The notes under the pieces were generated by a model, which worked only from the letters and a program-made list of their open reading frames with translations, searched no databases and was not told where the DNA came from. Positions 27,979-37,200 of a stretch of 64,000 nucleotides of DNA are shown here, piece after piece. Position numbers and translations under genes: made by a program. The DNA is from DALYJJ01 sp033763935 (lineage in GTDB: Bacteria; Acidobacteriota; Terriglobia; Bryobacterales; Bryobacteraceae), in the NCBI GenBank assembly GCA_033763935.1, contig JANRJO010000051.1:85148-149147 (forward strand). Direction: 5' to 3'. Positions within the stretch are counted from its first letter, which is position 1. Each line of letters opens with the position of its first letter.

Positions 27979-29655
27979 CTATCGCTGCGCTCGCATCGAA
28001 CCGCTTTTCCGGAAGCCCTTCTGCGTTGTTCCCTTCGAGGCCGACACCGAACTCTTGCCGCGCCCCGCCTTTGCCCTCGCCGTCGTCCGCGTTGCCTTGC
28101 CTGAAGGCTTGCGCACCGCCTTCTTGACCACCGGCTCCTTGTACGCCGCCGGTATCACCAGCACATCGCCCGCTTCCGGCGTCTCCAGCGCACTGCCCCC
28201 ATTTGCCGAGGCCAGCGCCGATACCGGCGTGTTGTACCGCTTCGCGATCACGCCCAGCGTCTCGCCCGCTCCCACCCGGTGCAGCCGCCAGCTCGCCCGC
28301 CGGCTCTCGGGAACCGACTCGAACGCCTCCAGCACCATGCTCGCCGTGCCCTTCGGTACGCGCATCTCGTAGCCCGCGGGGGCCACACTCTTCAGCAGCG
28401 CCGGGTTCAATTCCCGAATCTCCGTCACCGGCCGCTCCGCCGCGTCGGCAATCAGGAATACGTTCGTCGCCGCCCGCAGCTCCACCGATTCGTACTCGAG
28501 CGGCGCGTCCAGCTCCACTTCCTCCAACCCGTAGTGCTCCGGATTCTTGACGACGATCGTCATCGCTAGAATCGCCGGCACGTAGTTCCGGGTCTCCTTG
28601 GGAAGAGCGTTCTTCTCGCGCAGCACCCAGAAGTCCGCATACCCCGTCCGCGACACCGCCCGGTCCACGCATCCCGGACCGCAATTGTAGGCCGCCATCG
28701 CCAGGTGCCAATCCCCGAACTGCGTATACAGGTCCCGCAGGTGCCGCGCCGCCGCCCGCGTCGCCTTCTCCGGATCGAAACGGTCATCCGTCGCCGCGGT
28801 CTGCTTTAAGTCGTACTCCCGGCCGGTCGCCTTCAGGAACTGCCACATGCCGCCCGCTGCCTTCCGCGACATCGCACGCGGCAAAAACGCCGATTCCGCC
28901 TGCGCCAGCATCATCAGCTCCTGCGGCACCCCTTCCTCGTTCAGCACCCGCGAAATCATGTGCCGGTACCGGCCCGAGCGGCGAAGCCCGTGCAGCAGAA
29001 TACGCCGCCCCCGCTCGCCCGAAAAGAAGTTCACGTAGCTCAGCACCGCCTCGTTCACCGTCAACGGCAGCTGCGAAGCCGTCGCCCGTACTTCCTCCAC
29101 CACTTTGTTCTTCAGCTTCGGGTCAACCGGGAACGTCATCTCCAGCAGCGCTTCCAGCGGCGATTGGTCGAATACCGGATTGTCGCCGTCCGCCCCCGTT
29201 TCCTCGTTCACGTCGTAGCGGTGAATCGCTCGCACCAGTTCTTCGAACTTCCGCTCCACCTGCGCCCGGTCACTCGCGTCCGATGCGTCAAGCAACGCGT
29301 CCATCGCCCGGTCAAACTCCCGGCGCGCCTCCTCCGTCTTGCCCTCCAGAAACAGCTTCTTTCCCTCCACGTAGTGCCGGTCCGCCTTCCGCACGGTCTC
29401 GGAAAAGCTCGGCGCATGGGAAATCACCGGATGTAGAAAGGTGGCGGGCGCCTCCTTCACAAACGGGTTCGGCTGTACCTTGGGAGGCTCAATCAGAGCC
29501 GCCACTGCCGGGGCTGTCCCCGGTGCGACAGGCGTAGGTGGAAGAAAAGACATCCCAAACGGATCCATTCGCGTCTGGGAACATCCGGTGAGAAAAACTG
29601 CTGGGAGGGAGATGAAGAGGACTAAAACCGACAGGCGGTGATTTTGAACCATCAT
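27979..29655 (-). CDS. mltD: Membrane-bound lytic transglycosylase, MltD type, with LysM domain
   Basis: 558-aa lipoprotein that cleaves peptidoglycan. The leader ends in a lipobox (FLTGCSQ near residue 25). The SLT/GH23 domain has the catalytic glutamate in LAQAESAFLPRAMS near residue 265, GGMWQFLKATGREY, and AAYNCGPGCVDRA near 340. One LysM domain (VGAGETLGVIAKRYNTPVS) lies near 470-515. The last 50 residues are basic and rich in Lys/Arg/Ala, longer than in typical MltD. It precedes the methyltransferase gene. Confidence 0.88.
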   Translation of the reverse strand: MMVQNHRLSVLVLFISLPAVFLTGCSQTRMDPFGMSFLPPTPVAPGTAPAVAALIEPPKVQPNPFVKEAPATFLHPVISHAPSFSETVRKADRHYVEGKKLFLEGKTEEARREFDRAMDALLDASDASDRAQVERKFEELVRAIHRYDVNEETGADGDNPVFDQSPLEALLEMTFPVDPKLKNKVVEEVRATASQLPLTVNEAVLSYVNFFSGERGRRILLHGLRRSGRYRHMISRVLNEEGVPQELMMLAQAESAFLPRAMSRKAAGGMWQFLKATGREYDLKQTAATDDRFDPEKATRAAARHLRDLYTQFGDWHLAMAAYNCGPGCVDRAVSRTGYADFWVLREKNALPKETRNYVPAILAMTIVVKNPEHYGLEEVELDAPLEYESVELRAATNVFLIADAAERPVTEIRELNPALLKSVAPAGYEMRVPKGTASMVLEAFESVPESRRASWRLHRVGAGETLGVIAKRYNTPVSALASANGGSALETPEAGDVLVIPAAYKEPVVKKAVRKPSGKATRTTARAKAGRGKSSVSASKGTTQKGFRKSGSMRAQR

Positions 29656-29721
29656 TAGCCTTCGTTTATGAATTAACGGTTACATCGGAGTACGAATCTT
29701 CAACTGTACTATGTTCGGCTG

Positions 29722-29766
29722 GGGTGGGTCAATCCTGTACACCTGCTGTGTCAGGCCGACCCACCC
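29722..29766 (-). terminator. Inverted repeat between the EF-G paralogue and mltD
   Basis: GGGTGGGTC (29722-29730) and GACCCACCC (29758-29766) form a perfect 9-bp stem with a 27-nt loop in the 142-bp gap downstream of the EF-G-like gene. There is no T-run. It could be a terminator or an mRNA-stabilising structure. Confidence 0.35.
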
Positions 29767-29797
29767 TAGGGAAATCCCTGGGAAGGGCAGTACTCCC

Positions 29798-31900
29798 CTA
29801 CTCTTCCTCCTCCTCTTCGCCCGCCCTCGCCGCCTTCGCCGCGCTGATGATCTTCTCCGCCTGCAGCGACGGCACGAAGTCATAGTGCGAGAAGTCCATC
29901 GAGAACGATGCCCGCCCCTGCGTCATCGACGTCAGGTCGCTCTGGTAGCTCAGCATCTCCGCCATCGGAACCTGGGCACGAATGATCTGCGTCTGCCCCT
30001 TGGTGTCCATGCCTTGCACCCGTCCGCGCCGCGAGTTGAAGTCCGACATCAGGTCGCCCGCATATTCCACCGGCGCCTGCACTTCCACGTTCATCACCGG
30101 CTCCAGGATCGCCGGCTTGGCCACCTCCATCGCCGCCTTGAACGCCTTCCGCGCCGCCAGCTTGAACGACATTTCCGAGGAGTCCACGTCGTGGTAGGAC
30201 CCGTCGTACACCACCACCTTGAAGTCCACCACCGGGAAACCCGCCAGGTATCCCCGCTCCGCCGCCTCCAGAATGCCCTTCTCGATCGCCGGCACATACT
30301 GCCGGGGCACCGCCCCGCCGAAGATCTCGTTCCCGAACTCGAAGCCTGCCCCCCGGTCGAGCGGCTCCATCCGGATCCAGCAATCCCCGAACTGCCCGTG
30401 CCCGCCGGTCTGCTTCTTGTGGCGCCCCTGCACCTGCGCCCGCCCGCGGATCGTCTCCCGGTACGGAATCTTCGGCGCATGCAACTCCACGTCCACCGAG
30501 TACCGTTTCTTTAGCCGGCTGACAACGATCTCCACGTGCTGCTGGCCCGATCCCGCCAGCAGGAACTCCTTCGTCTGCGGATCCCGGTAGAACCGCAGGC
30601 TCGTGTCCTCCTCCATGATCCGGTGGATCGCGTTCCCCATCCGGTCTTCGTCGTTGCGCGACTTCGCCGACACTGCGTACGCGATTGACGGCTCCGGCGT
30701 CTTCACCGACGCATACACGATCGGCGTCGCCTTGTCCGACAGCGTGTCGCCCGTCAGCGTGTCTTTCAGCTTCGCCACCGCTCCGATGTCCCCCGCATGG
30801 AGATCCGTCACCGGTGCCAGGTTCTTGCCCGACAGTACGCTGATGTGCGACAGCCGCTCCGGCGCGTTCGCCCGCATGTTGTGCAGGGTCGCGTCATTCT
30901 TGATGACACCCGACATCACCTTGAAGTAGGAGAGCCGCCCCGCAAACGGATCCACCACCGTCTTGAACACGAACGCCGCCGGATGCTCCGTGTCCGCTAC
31001 CGCCCGCTCCACCTCTTGCCCGTTCGAAACCGCCTTAACCGCCTCCCGTTCGTGTGGCGCCGGCATTACTTCCACCGCGTAATCCAGCAGTAGGTCCGTC
31101 CCGATGTTGTGCAGCGCCGACGCGCACAGCACCGGGAACACCTTCAACTCCCGCATCTCGCGCTTCAGCCCGTCGATGATGTGTTCGGCCGGCAGCGTTC
31201 CCTCGGCGAAGAACTCCTCCATCAGGTCGTCCTCGCCCTCCGCCACCGCCTCCACCAGCGCCTCGTGCGCCTTCTGCGCCGCCTCCGCCATCTCGTCCGG
31301 AATCGGCGACTCCTTCGCCTTCCCGTCTCCGTCCGGCGTGTAGAGGTACGCCTTCATCCGGACCAGGTCCACCACGCCCTTGAAGTCCTTCTCAGAGCCG
31401 ATCGGCAGATGAATGGGTACCGCGTGCCGCCCGAAGAACTCGTGGATGCTGTCCAGCGCGCGCTCGAAGCTCGACCGCTCCCGGTCCAGCTTGTTGATCA
31501 CCAGCGCCCGCGGCAGGTGAAACTCGCTCGCGTACTCCCAGACCTTTTCCGTGCTGACCTCGACCCCCGCCACGCCGTCCACCAGCACGAAACACGCGTC
31601 CGCCGCCGCCATCGCCGAGCGCGTATCGTTCAGGAAGATGTTGAACCCCGGCGTATCGATCAGGTTCAGCTTCGTCTTCTTCCACTCCGCATAGGAAAGC
31701 GCGCTGGAAATCGTGAACTTCCGCGCAATCTCTTCTTCGTCAAAATCGGTGACCGTATTGCCCTCGTCGGCTCGGGTCAACCGGTTCGTGACGCCCGTGG
31801 TATAAAGCATACCCGCCGCCAGCGAGGTCTTCCCCGACTTTCCATGCCCGACGAGGGCCACGTTTCGGATGTCTTTTGTTTCGTAGACTTTCACGCTCAC
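29798..31900 (-). CDS. Elongation factor G-like protein (EF-G paralogue)
   Basis: 700-aa translational GTPase with all EF-G domains. G1 is VGHGKSGKTSLAAG near residue 17, not the canonical AHIDAGKTT of housekeeping EF-G. G3 is LIDTPGF and G4 VINKLDRE. Domains II to V follow, with MNVEVQAPVEYAGDLMSDFNSRRGRVQGM marking domain V (about residues 600-630). The C-terminus ends in a run of glutamates. No rpsL, rpsG or tuf genes are nearby, unlike the canonical fusA operon. This matches the EF-G-2/TTHA1498-like group; the cellular role is not established. Confidence 0.9.
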   Translation of the reverse strand: MSVKVYETKDIRNVALVGHGKSGKTSLAAGMLYTTGVTNRLTRADEGNTVTDFDEEEIARKFTISSALSYAEWKKTKLNLIDTPGFNIFLNDTRSAMAAADACFVLVDGVAGVEVSTEKVWEYASEFHLPRALVINKLDRERSSFERALDSIHEFFGRHAVPIHLPIGSEKDFKGVVDLVRMKAYLYTPDGDGKAKESPIPDEMAEAAQKAHEALVEAVAEGEDDLMEEFFAEGTLPAEHIIDGLKREMRELKVFPVLCASALHNIGTDLLLDYAVEVMPAPHEREAVKAVSNGQEVERAVADTEHPAAFVFKTVVDPFAGRLSYFKVMSGVIKNDATLHNMRANAPERLSHISVLSGKNLAPVTDLHAGDIGAVAKLKDTLTGDTLSDKATPIVYASVKTPEPSIAYAVSAKSRNDEDRMGNAIHRIMEEDTSLRFYRDPQTKEFLLAGSGQQHVEIVVSRLKKRYSVDVELHAPKIPYRETIRGRAQVQGRHKKQTGGHGQFGDCWIRMEPLDRGAGFEFGNEIFGGAVPRQYVPAIEKGILEAAERGYLAGFPVVDFKVVVYDGSYHDVDSSEMSFKLAARKAFKAAMEVAKPAILEPVMNVEVQAPVEYAGDLMSDFNSRRGRVQGMDTKGQTQIIRAQVPMAEMLSYQSDLTSMTQGRASFSMDFSHYDFVPSLQAEKIISAAKAARAGEEEEEE

Positions 31901-31996
31901 TCCTAACCGTGCTGTAACGGGAGCGGCTCCAGTGCCCCCGCGGCAGGCCAGTCAGGACTGGTCAGCGCGCAACCGGGCGCTGGTGTCGGTCCGAAG

Positions 31997-32323
31997 TCAG
32001 GATAGTATCACAGTACGGTAACACCAGGCCGTCGCAACGCGGTCCGCCATCGTTACCGGCGTTTCCACCCGCTCGTAGTCCGGCCCCTCGTATGGGTCAA
32101 GCCACCGGAAGGCCTCTTCCGGGTTCGCCAGTTCCCAGACCTCCCCGTGCACGCGGTCTTCTTCGCCCGGCAACTGCGTCAGCCCGAAGTACCGCCCCAT
32201 CGCCCGCTTCCGCCCGAGGACGTGCCCCGTCCCCGCCAGCCGCGCGCACTCCCGCAGACGCACCGCCGCCGGATGCTCCGAATCGCTCTTTAATGTCCCG
32301 TATACAAAAAGGTAGGAGTTCAC
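31997..32323 (-). CDS. Gamma-glutamylcyclotransferase family protein
   Basis: 108 aa from a GTG at 32323 whose GTGA overlaps the upstream stop by 4 bp. The family start motif appears as FVYGTLKSDSEHP (YGTL near residue 8). The expected acidic residue lies in the stretch LDPYEGPDYERVETPV near 80. GGCT-like proteins act on gamma-glutamyl amines or peptides, but many bacterial members have unknown substrates. Coupling to the zinc-ribbon coiled-coil gene suggests joint expression. Confidence 0.85.
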   Translation of the reverse strand: MNSYLFVYGTLKSDSEHPAAVRLRECARLAGTGHVLGRKRAMGRYFGLTQLPGEEDRVHGEVWELANPEEAFRWLDPYEGPDYERVETPVTMADRVATAWCYRTVILS

Positions 32324-33081
32324 ATCCGCCGAATCGGCATCGGCCGGGCTTCCACCTGCTCGTCCACCGCCGTCGCCGGCAGATAATACACCAGCCGCCC
32401 GCAGCTCTCGCAAAACATCAGCTTGTCGCCCTGGCGCAGCTCCTGGAAAAACTGCGGCCGCAGCATCATGTGGCACGCCGTGCATCGCCCCTCGGTCGCA
32501 TCCGCCGTGGTGATCGGCGAGTTCCACTTCTTGCGAATCCGCGCATACGATGCCGCCATCGGCTTCGATAACTGCGCCAGCGCCTCTTGCCGCTGCCCTT
32601 TGTACTCGGCAAGCTGCTTCTCGTCGACCGCGGTCCGCTCCCGCGCCTCGGCCTTCTCTTTCTCTACCTGCGCCTTTTCTTTATTCAGCGCCTCTTCCGC
32701 AAGCTTCACCGCCTTATCGAGCGGCTCGGACTCCCCCATCAACTCCAGGATCCGGTCCTCGGCCCGGCGAATCTCCTTCTCGCAGTACTCGATCTCGTTC
32801 TGAAACGCCCGGTACTGCTCGTTGGTCTTCGCCGACATCATCTGGTCGCGCAGCTTCGAAATCTTCTGCTGCTGTGCCTGGATGTCCCCGTCTTTCGCCT
32901 TCCGCTCTTTCTGGTTCCCGCTCAGCGCCGCGCGGTCCGCCTCCAACCGGCGAATGTGGCTCTCGAGCGTCCTTTCGATCTGCGCAATGTGCTTCGGCAG
33001 TTGCGCTACTTCGCGCTCCAACTCCAGGATCCGCTGGTCAAGACTCTGCAGGTCCAGGAAAAGCTTCACTTCCGGGTGCAT
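32320..33081 (-). CDS. Coiled-coil protein with C-terminal C4 zinc ribbon (DUF164/CT398-like)
   Basis: 253 aa. Residues 15-180 are a long charged coiled coil (LEREVAQLPKHIAQIERTLES; KQLAEYKGQRQEAL). The C-terminal zinc ribbon has CTACHMML near residue 203 and CESCGRLVYY near 230. Members of this family are thought to be adaptor or nucleic-acid-binding proteins, and chlamydial CT398 binds sigma-54 and secretion factors. The stop overlaps the start of the cyclotransferase gene by 4 bp. Specific partner unknown here. Confidence 0.85.
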   Translation of the reverse strand: MHPEVKLFLDLQSLDQRILELEREVAQLPKHIAQIERTLESHIRRLEADRAALSGNQKERKAKDGDIQAQQQKISKLRDQMMSAKTNEQYRAFQNEIEYCEKEIRRAEDRILELMGESEPLDKAVKLAEEALNKEKAQVEKEKAEARERTAVDEKQLAEYKGQRQEALAQLSKPMAASYARIRKKWNSPITTADATEGRCTACHMMLRPQFFQELRQGDKLMFCESCGRLVYYLPATAVDEQVEARPMPIRRM

Positions 33082-33127
33082 GGGATTGCCTCAAGTCTAT
33101 CATGCCCCTTCCGCGGCCACCCTCTCC

Positions 33128-34912
33128 CTACACGCCCACCCGCGCCGGCAGCACCCGCAGCACTTCGCCCTTCTGCGGCTTCTCCCAACCCTCCGGAAGG
33201 TCCCCGTTATCCGCCCGCAGAAACTTCCAGTGCTGCGGCTTGATCCCCGCCAGCAACTCCTTGCGCGATTTCACCTTCATCGGCTTCCCGACGTAAATCT
33301 TCCCCATTTTCGCCATCAGCCACTCGGGCACCGCGCTCGTGAACATCATCAGCGGCCAGGTGAAATTCGGCCCATTGGCCTTTCGCAGCTTCCACGCCCA
33401 GAAGAACAGCGCCCCAAGCCGCCACGCATACGGCCCCCACCAGCTCTGCAGCGCCGCCCGCATGTTCATCTTCCAGCACTTCATCATCACCTGCCACTGC
33501 AGCCGCGTCATCTCCCGGCTCTCCTGCACTCCCTCCTTGTTCTCCATGCGCGTATCGTGCAGCGGCGTAAAAATCGACGGCACAAAGAACGCAAACAAAC
33601 CCCTCCGCTCCACTTCATACAGTAAGTCGAGCGTCGCCTTCGAATCCTCGTCCGTCTCCCCCGGATTCCCCACCATCAGCGTCACCACCGGGAACCAGTT
33701 ATTCCGGTTGTAAATCGTAAGTCCCTCGATCAGCACGCTCGGCCAGTCTTCAATCGAGAACGGCACGCCCTTCCCCGGCATGATCTTCTTCGCCATCGGC
33801 ACCGACGCCGTCTCCATCCCGATCAGCGGCGACAAAATCCGCTTCTCCGGATGCGTGCTCATCGACGGCAGCTTCACCGGACTCTTGTCCAGCAGAATCT
33901 CCGACAATTCCTCGATCAGCTTCGGATCCACCACCGCCGGCGCCATCGTGCAGTGGCTGAGTAAGTGGTGATCCACTCCCGGCGTCTCTACCACCGACCG
34001 GTATAAGTCCGTCAACGCTTCCCGGTTCGGAAAGTAAAATGGCGTGTCCGTGTGCACCTGCCCCCAGATGAACATGTCCTCCGTCGCCAGCGAGATCTGC
34101 CGGTTCCCGTTCTCCACGTTCGCCCGCACCGCCGTCATGATCGACTCCTTCGGGAAATCGATCTGCGGGTTCAAATCCGGCAGGCAGAACTGACACCGCC
34201 GTCCGCACCCCGTCGTCATCTCCACTACCCCGAAGGTCGTCCGCTTGTGCGGCGTCAGCAGCTCATGCCGCTCCTTCGGGTGAACTACCTCCGCGAACCT
34301 CGGCAACTCCTCGCCCCGGATCGCCCGGTGGAACAGTTCCAGCACGTCCGCAGACTCGCTTCGCCCCTCCACCACGCAGTCCACGCTCAATTCCTCATAG
34401 GCGTTCGTCTGCGCAATCTGCCAGCCGCCTGACCCGCCCACGATCACCTTGAAACCCGGCCGATGCGGGCTATCCTTCAAAATGCGGAACAGTTGCTTCG
34501 CGTAGAAGGAGTTAATAGGCTCCTTCGACGACCCGAAGATCGACGCATACACGCCCGCCGCGAACGTCACCCCCAGCGGATTGTGCGTCGATACCGCCAC
34601 CACCCGCGTCCGCGGGCCCACGAACTTCGGCAGATCGTCCGGATAGCAGCAGGCGATGTCCTCCGGTTGGAACTCTCGCAACAGCGATGCCTCCACCAGC
34701 CGCACGCCCGCCGGCATGTACTTGGCCGACCCGTCCGCGTTGTAGTCCAGCTTCTTCCACTGCGGGTACTTCTGCGTGATGATCCCTTCCAGCCGCACCG
34801 GCAGTGACGCCAGCGCCATCTGAATGAAATACCCTGCGTGGTCGATTGTCTCCGTCAGCGGTGCGGTCAGTACAATCAGTCGCCCGCCGTCGTTGGTCTC
34901 CGCAGCCTGCAT
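33128..34912 (-). CDS. B12-binding domain radical SAM protein
   Basis: 594 aa. The N-terminal 200 residues form a cobalamin-binding-like Rossmann domain (VVAVSTHNPLGVTFAAGVYAS; VIVGGSGGWQIAQ). The radical SAM motif is TTGCGRRCQFCLPDLNP near residue 235. Downstream are MVGNPGETDEDSKATLDLL, typical of the B12-rSAM class, and an unusual C-terminal extension with aromatic helices (WWGPYAWRLGALFFWAWKL) that may touch the membrane. These enzymes often methylate or cyclise lipids or secondary metabolites. No biosynthetic partners are adjacent, so the substrate is open. Confidence 0.88.
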   Translation of the reverse strand: MQAAETNDGGRLIVLTAPLTETIDHAGYFIQMALASLPVRLEGIITQKYPQWKKLDYNADGSAKYMPAGVRLVEASLLREFQPEDIACCYPDDLPKFVGPRTRVVAVSTHNPLGVTFAAGVYASIFGSSKEPINSFYAKQLFRILKDSPHRPGFKVIVGGSGGWQIAQTNAYEELSVDCVVEGRSESADVLELFHRAIRGEELPRFAEVVHPKERHELLTPHKRTTFGVVEMTTGCGRRCQFCLPDLNPQIDFPKESIMTAVRANVENGNRQISLATEDMFIWGQVHTDTPFYFPNREALTDLYRSVVETPGVDHHLLSHCTMAPAVVDPKLIEELSEILLDKSPVKLPSMSTHPEKRILSPLIGMETASVPMAKKIMPGKGVPFSIEDWPSVLIEGLTIYNRNNWFPVVTLMVGNPGETDEDSKATLDLLYEVERRGLFAFFVPSIFTPLHDTRMENKEGVQESREMTRLQWQVMMKCWKMNMRAALQSWWGPYAWRLGALFFWAWKLRKANGPNFTWPLMMFTSAVPEWLMAKMGKIYVGKPMKVKSRKELLAGIKPQHWKFLRADNGDLPEGWEKPQKGEVLRVLPARVGV

Positions 34913-34985
34913 CGGTTCCGGTTCTCCTTCTCGTTCTTGAAGCTGCCTCTGGCCGTTGCATTAGTATAAGGTGGGAATCACCCCG

Positions 34986-35642
34986 ATGCGCAAGATCGCT
35001 CTCGTGCATACCTCGCCCGCCGCCATCCCTCCCCTCGCCGACTACTTCAAGAACAACGCCCCTGACCTCCTCGTCACCAACCTCCTCGACGACGCCCTTC
35101 TCCGCTGCTTCTCCGCCGGCGACGAAGCGCAGGCCGCCGAGCGCCTCACCCGCGAACTCTCCATCGTCCGCGACTTCGAACAGGTCGAACTCGCCATGAT
35201 CACCTGCTCCGCCGTCACCGCGTCTCTCCTCCAGACTCTCCGGCAGCGCTTCCCGTTTCCCATTCTCAAGATCGACGACCTCCTCGCCGAAAAGGCCTTC
35301 ACCTACGGCCGTCGCTTCGCCCTCCTCGTCACCTTTGCCCCTACCCTCGCCACCTCCCAGGCCCTCCTTGAGCGCACCGGCGCGCGCCTCGGCATCGCAC
35401 CCGAACTCGACATGCAGTACGTCCCCGGCGCCTATGACGCCCTCCTCGCCGGCGATGCCGCCACCCATGACGGCCTCCTCCTCGCCGCCATCCAGGACGC
35501 CGCCGCAAGGCACGTCGATGCCGTTATCCTTACCCAGGTGTCCATGTCCCGCATCCTTCCCCAGATTCCTGCGGACATCCCCAAACCCGTCCTCTCCAGC
35601 CTCCCCATCGGTCTCGAAGCCGTCAGGAAACAACTTGCATGA
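34986..35642 (+). CDS. Aspartate/glutamate racemase-like protein, second cysteine missing
   Basis: 218 aa from the ATG at 34986 (a GTG at 34971 is also in frame). The fold of the Asp/Glu racemase superfamily is suggested by KIALVHTSPAAIPPLADYF, MITCSAVTASLL with the first catalytic cysteine near residue 76, and a C-terminal Rossmann-like half. At the place of the second catalytic cysteine the sequence reads VILTQVSMSRI, with no Cys. Racemisation by the two-base mechanism is therefore doubtful, and a decarboxylase- or isomerase-like activity is possible. It is the first of four genes with 4-bp ATGA overlaps. Confidence 0.72.
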   Translation: MRKIALVHTSPAAIPPLADYFKNNAPDLLVTNLLDDALLRCFSAGDEAQAAERLTRELSIVRDFEQVELAMITCSAVTASLLQTLRQRFPFPILKIDDLLAEKAFTYGRRFALLVTFAPTLATSQALLERTGARLGIAPELDMQYVPGAYDALLAGDAATHDGLLLAAIQDAAARHVDAVILTQVSMSRILPQIPADIPKPVLSSLPIGLEAVRKQLA

Positions 35643-36535
35643 ACCGTCGAACGTTTCTTTCACTCGGAGCCGCCGCCCTCGCAGCGGCACAGCCAACGAA
35701 GAAGCAGCTGATCGTCCACGCCGACGACGTCGGTATGTGCCATTCCGTCAACGTAGCCTCTATCAAGGCCCTTTCCACCGGCGCGGTCCAGTCCGCCAGT
35801 ATCATGATGCCGTGCCCCTGGGTCTCCGAAATCGCCGCCTGGGCCCGGGACAACAGCCGGGCGGACCTCGGACTCCACCTCACCCTCACCAGCGAGTGGA
35901 TTCGCTATAAGTGGCGTCCTCTCTCCCCTCCCTCCGCTGTCCCCAACTTACTCGACCCCGACGGCTTCCTCTTCCGCGACGTCCGCTCCGTCGCCACCCG
36001 CGCCACCGCCGCCGAAGTCGAGACCGAACTCCGCGCCCAGATCGCTTTTGCCCGCAAGCTCGGAATCGCCTTCACCCACTTCGATACCCACATGGGCACC
36101 CTCTACGCCCGCAAAGACTACTTCGACGTCTATACGAAGCTCGCGAAAGAGCACAGTGTTCCCTGCATGATCCCCCGCCCCTCGGAAGCCACCCGCGCCC
36201 AGGTCAGCCAGTACCCCATCACCGAGGAGATGCTCGCTCAAAAGGGCAGGGAAGGCTTCCCCCTCCTCGACTGGCTCGTCACCGGCGTCCCCGGCAATAC
36301 CGTCGAAGAGCGAAAAGCCAGCTACCGCAAGTTCCTGCGCGAACTCAAGCCCGGCGTTACTAAGCTGATCGTCCACCTCGCCATGGACGACCCCGAAATC
36401 CGCGCCGTCACCAACTCCTGGGAACAGCGCTGGGCCGACTTCCTGTTCTTCACCAGCGACGAAGCCCGCGCGCTCATGAAAGAACTCGACATCGAACCCT
36501 TCACGTACCGCCAGCTCGGGAGCCCGAAAGCATGA
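35639..36535 (+). CDS. ChbG/HpnK (YdjC-type) carbohydrate deacetylase, Tat-exported
   Basis: 298 aa. The N-terminus is a Tat-like leader (NRRTFLSLGAAALAAAQ). The metal-binding motif is VHADDVGMCHSVN near residue 28 and the second site is THFDTHMGTLY near 150. ADLGLHLTLTSEW near 80 is also family typical. Such enzymes remove N-acetyl groups from small amino sugars such as chitobiose. ATGA overlaps with both neighbours place it in one translationally coupled operon with a racemase-like protein, ThuA and fucosidase. Confidence 0.87.
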   Translation: MNRRTFLSLGAAALAAAQPTKKQLIVHADDVGMCHSVNVASIKALSTGAVQSASIMMPCPWVSEIAAWARDNSRADLGLHLTLTSEWIRYKWRPLSPPSAVPNLLDPDGFLFRDVRSVATRATAAEVETELRAQIAFARKLGIAFTHFDTHMGTLYARKDYFDVYTKLAKEHSVPCMIPRPSEATRAQVSQYPITEEMLAQKGREGFPLLDWLVTGVPGNTVEERKASYRKFLRELKPGVTKLIVHLAMDDPEIRAVTNSWEQRWADFLFFTSDEARALMKELDIEPFTYRQLGSPKA

Positions 36536-37200
36536 AACTCCTCGCCGCCCTTCTCCTCGCCGCAACCCTCTTCGCCCAGCAGAAACCCCTCCGCGTCCGC
36601 GCCGTCACCGGCGGGCACGACTACGAGCCGTCTTTCTACAAACTCCTCGACGGCCATCCGGAATTCAAAGTGCTCGTCCGCCCCCACCCCGACGCCTTCC
36701 CCGACGACATGCGCAAGTCCGTCGACGTCTTACTGCTCTATGATTCCGTCCAGACCGTTCCCGAAAAGCAGAAACAGAACTTAGTGAATTTCCTCGAAGC
36801 AGGTAAAGGCGTCGTCATCCTCCACCACGCTCTGGTCGACTTCGCCGACTGGGAATGGTGGTGGAAAGAGGTGATGGGCGGCCTCTACGACCTCAAGGTC
36901 AGTAAGTACCTCCATGACGTCGACATGACCGTCACCCCCAAAGGCAGCCACCCCATCGTTGCCGGTCTCAAACCCTTCCAGATTCACGACGAGACGTATA
37001 AGTATCTCCGCATCGGCGCCGATAACCAGGTACTCCTCACCACCGACCACCCCACCAGCGACGGCCCCGTCGCCTGGATCTCCCCCTACAGGCAATCGCG
37101 CGTCGTCGTCATCCAGCTCGGCCACGGGCGCGAAGCCCACGAACACCCCGTCCTCCGCGAAATCGTCAAACGCGCCATCCTCTGGAGCGCCGGAAAATGA
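36532..37200 (+). CDS. ThuA domain secreted protein
   Basis: 222 aa with a short signal peptide (MKLLAALLLAATLFAQQ). The ThuA/class I glutamine-amidotransferase-like fold is shown by VRAVTGGHDYEPSFYKLL, GKGVVILHHALVDFADWEWW and VVIQLGHGREAHEHPVL. ThuA proteins take part in trehalose and other disaccharide catabolism, but their biochemical role is unsettled. Overlaps of 4 bp on both sides tie it to the deacetylase and fucosidase genes. Confidence 0.9.
   Translation: MKLLAALLLAATLFAQQKPLRVRAVTGGHDYEPSFYKLLDGHPEFKVLVRPHPDAFPDDMRKSVDVLLLYDSVQTVPEKQKQNLVNFLEAGKGVVILHHALVDFADWEWWWKEVMGGLYDLKVSKYLHDVDMTVTPKGSHPIVAGLKPFQIHDETYKYLRIGADNQVLLTTDHPTSDGPVAWISPYRQSRVVVIQLGHGREAHEHPVLREIVKRAILWSAGK

Noticed and set aside
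31921..31970. Short palindrome CCAGTC-AG-GACTGG in the gap upstream of the EF-G-like gene
   Set aside because: The two-base loop is too tight for a long stem and it lacks terminator features; not listed.
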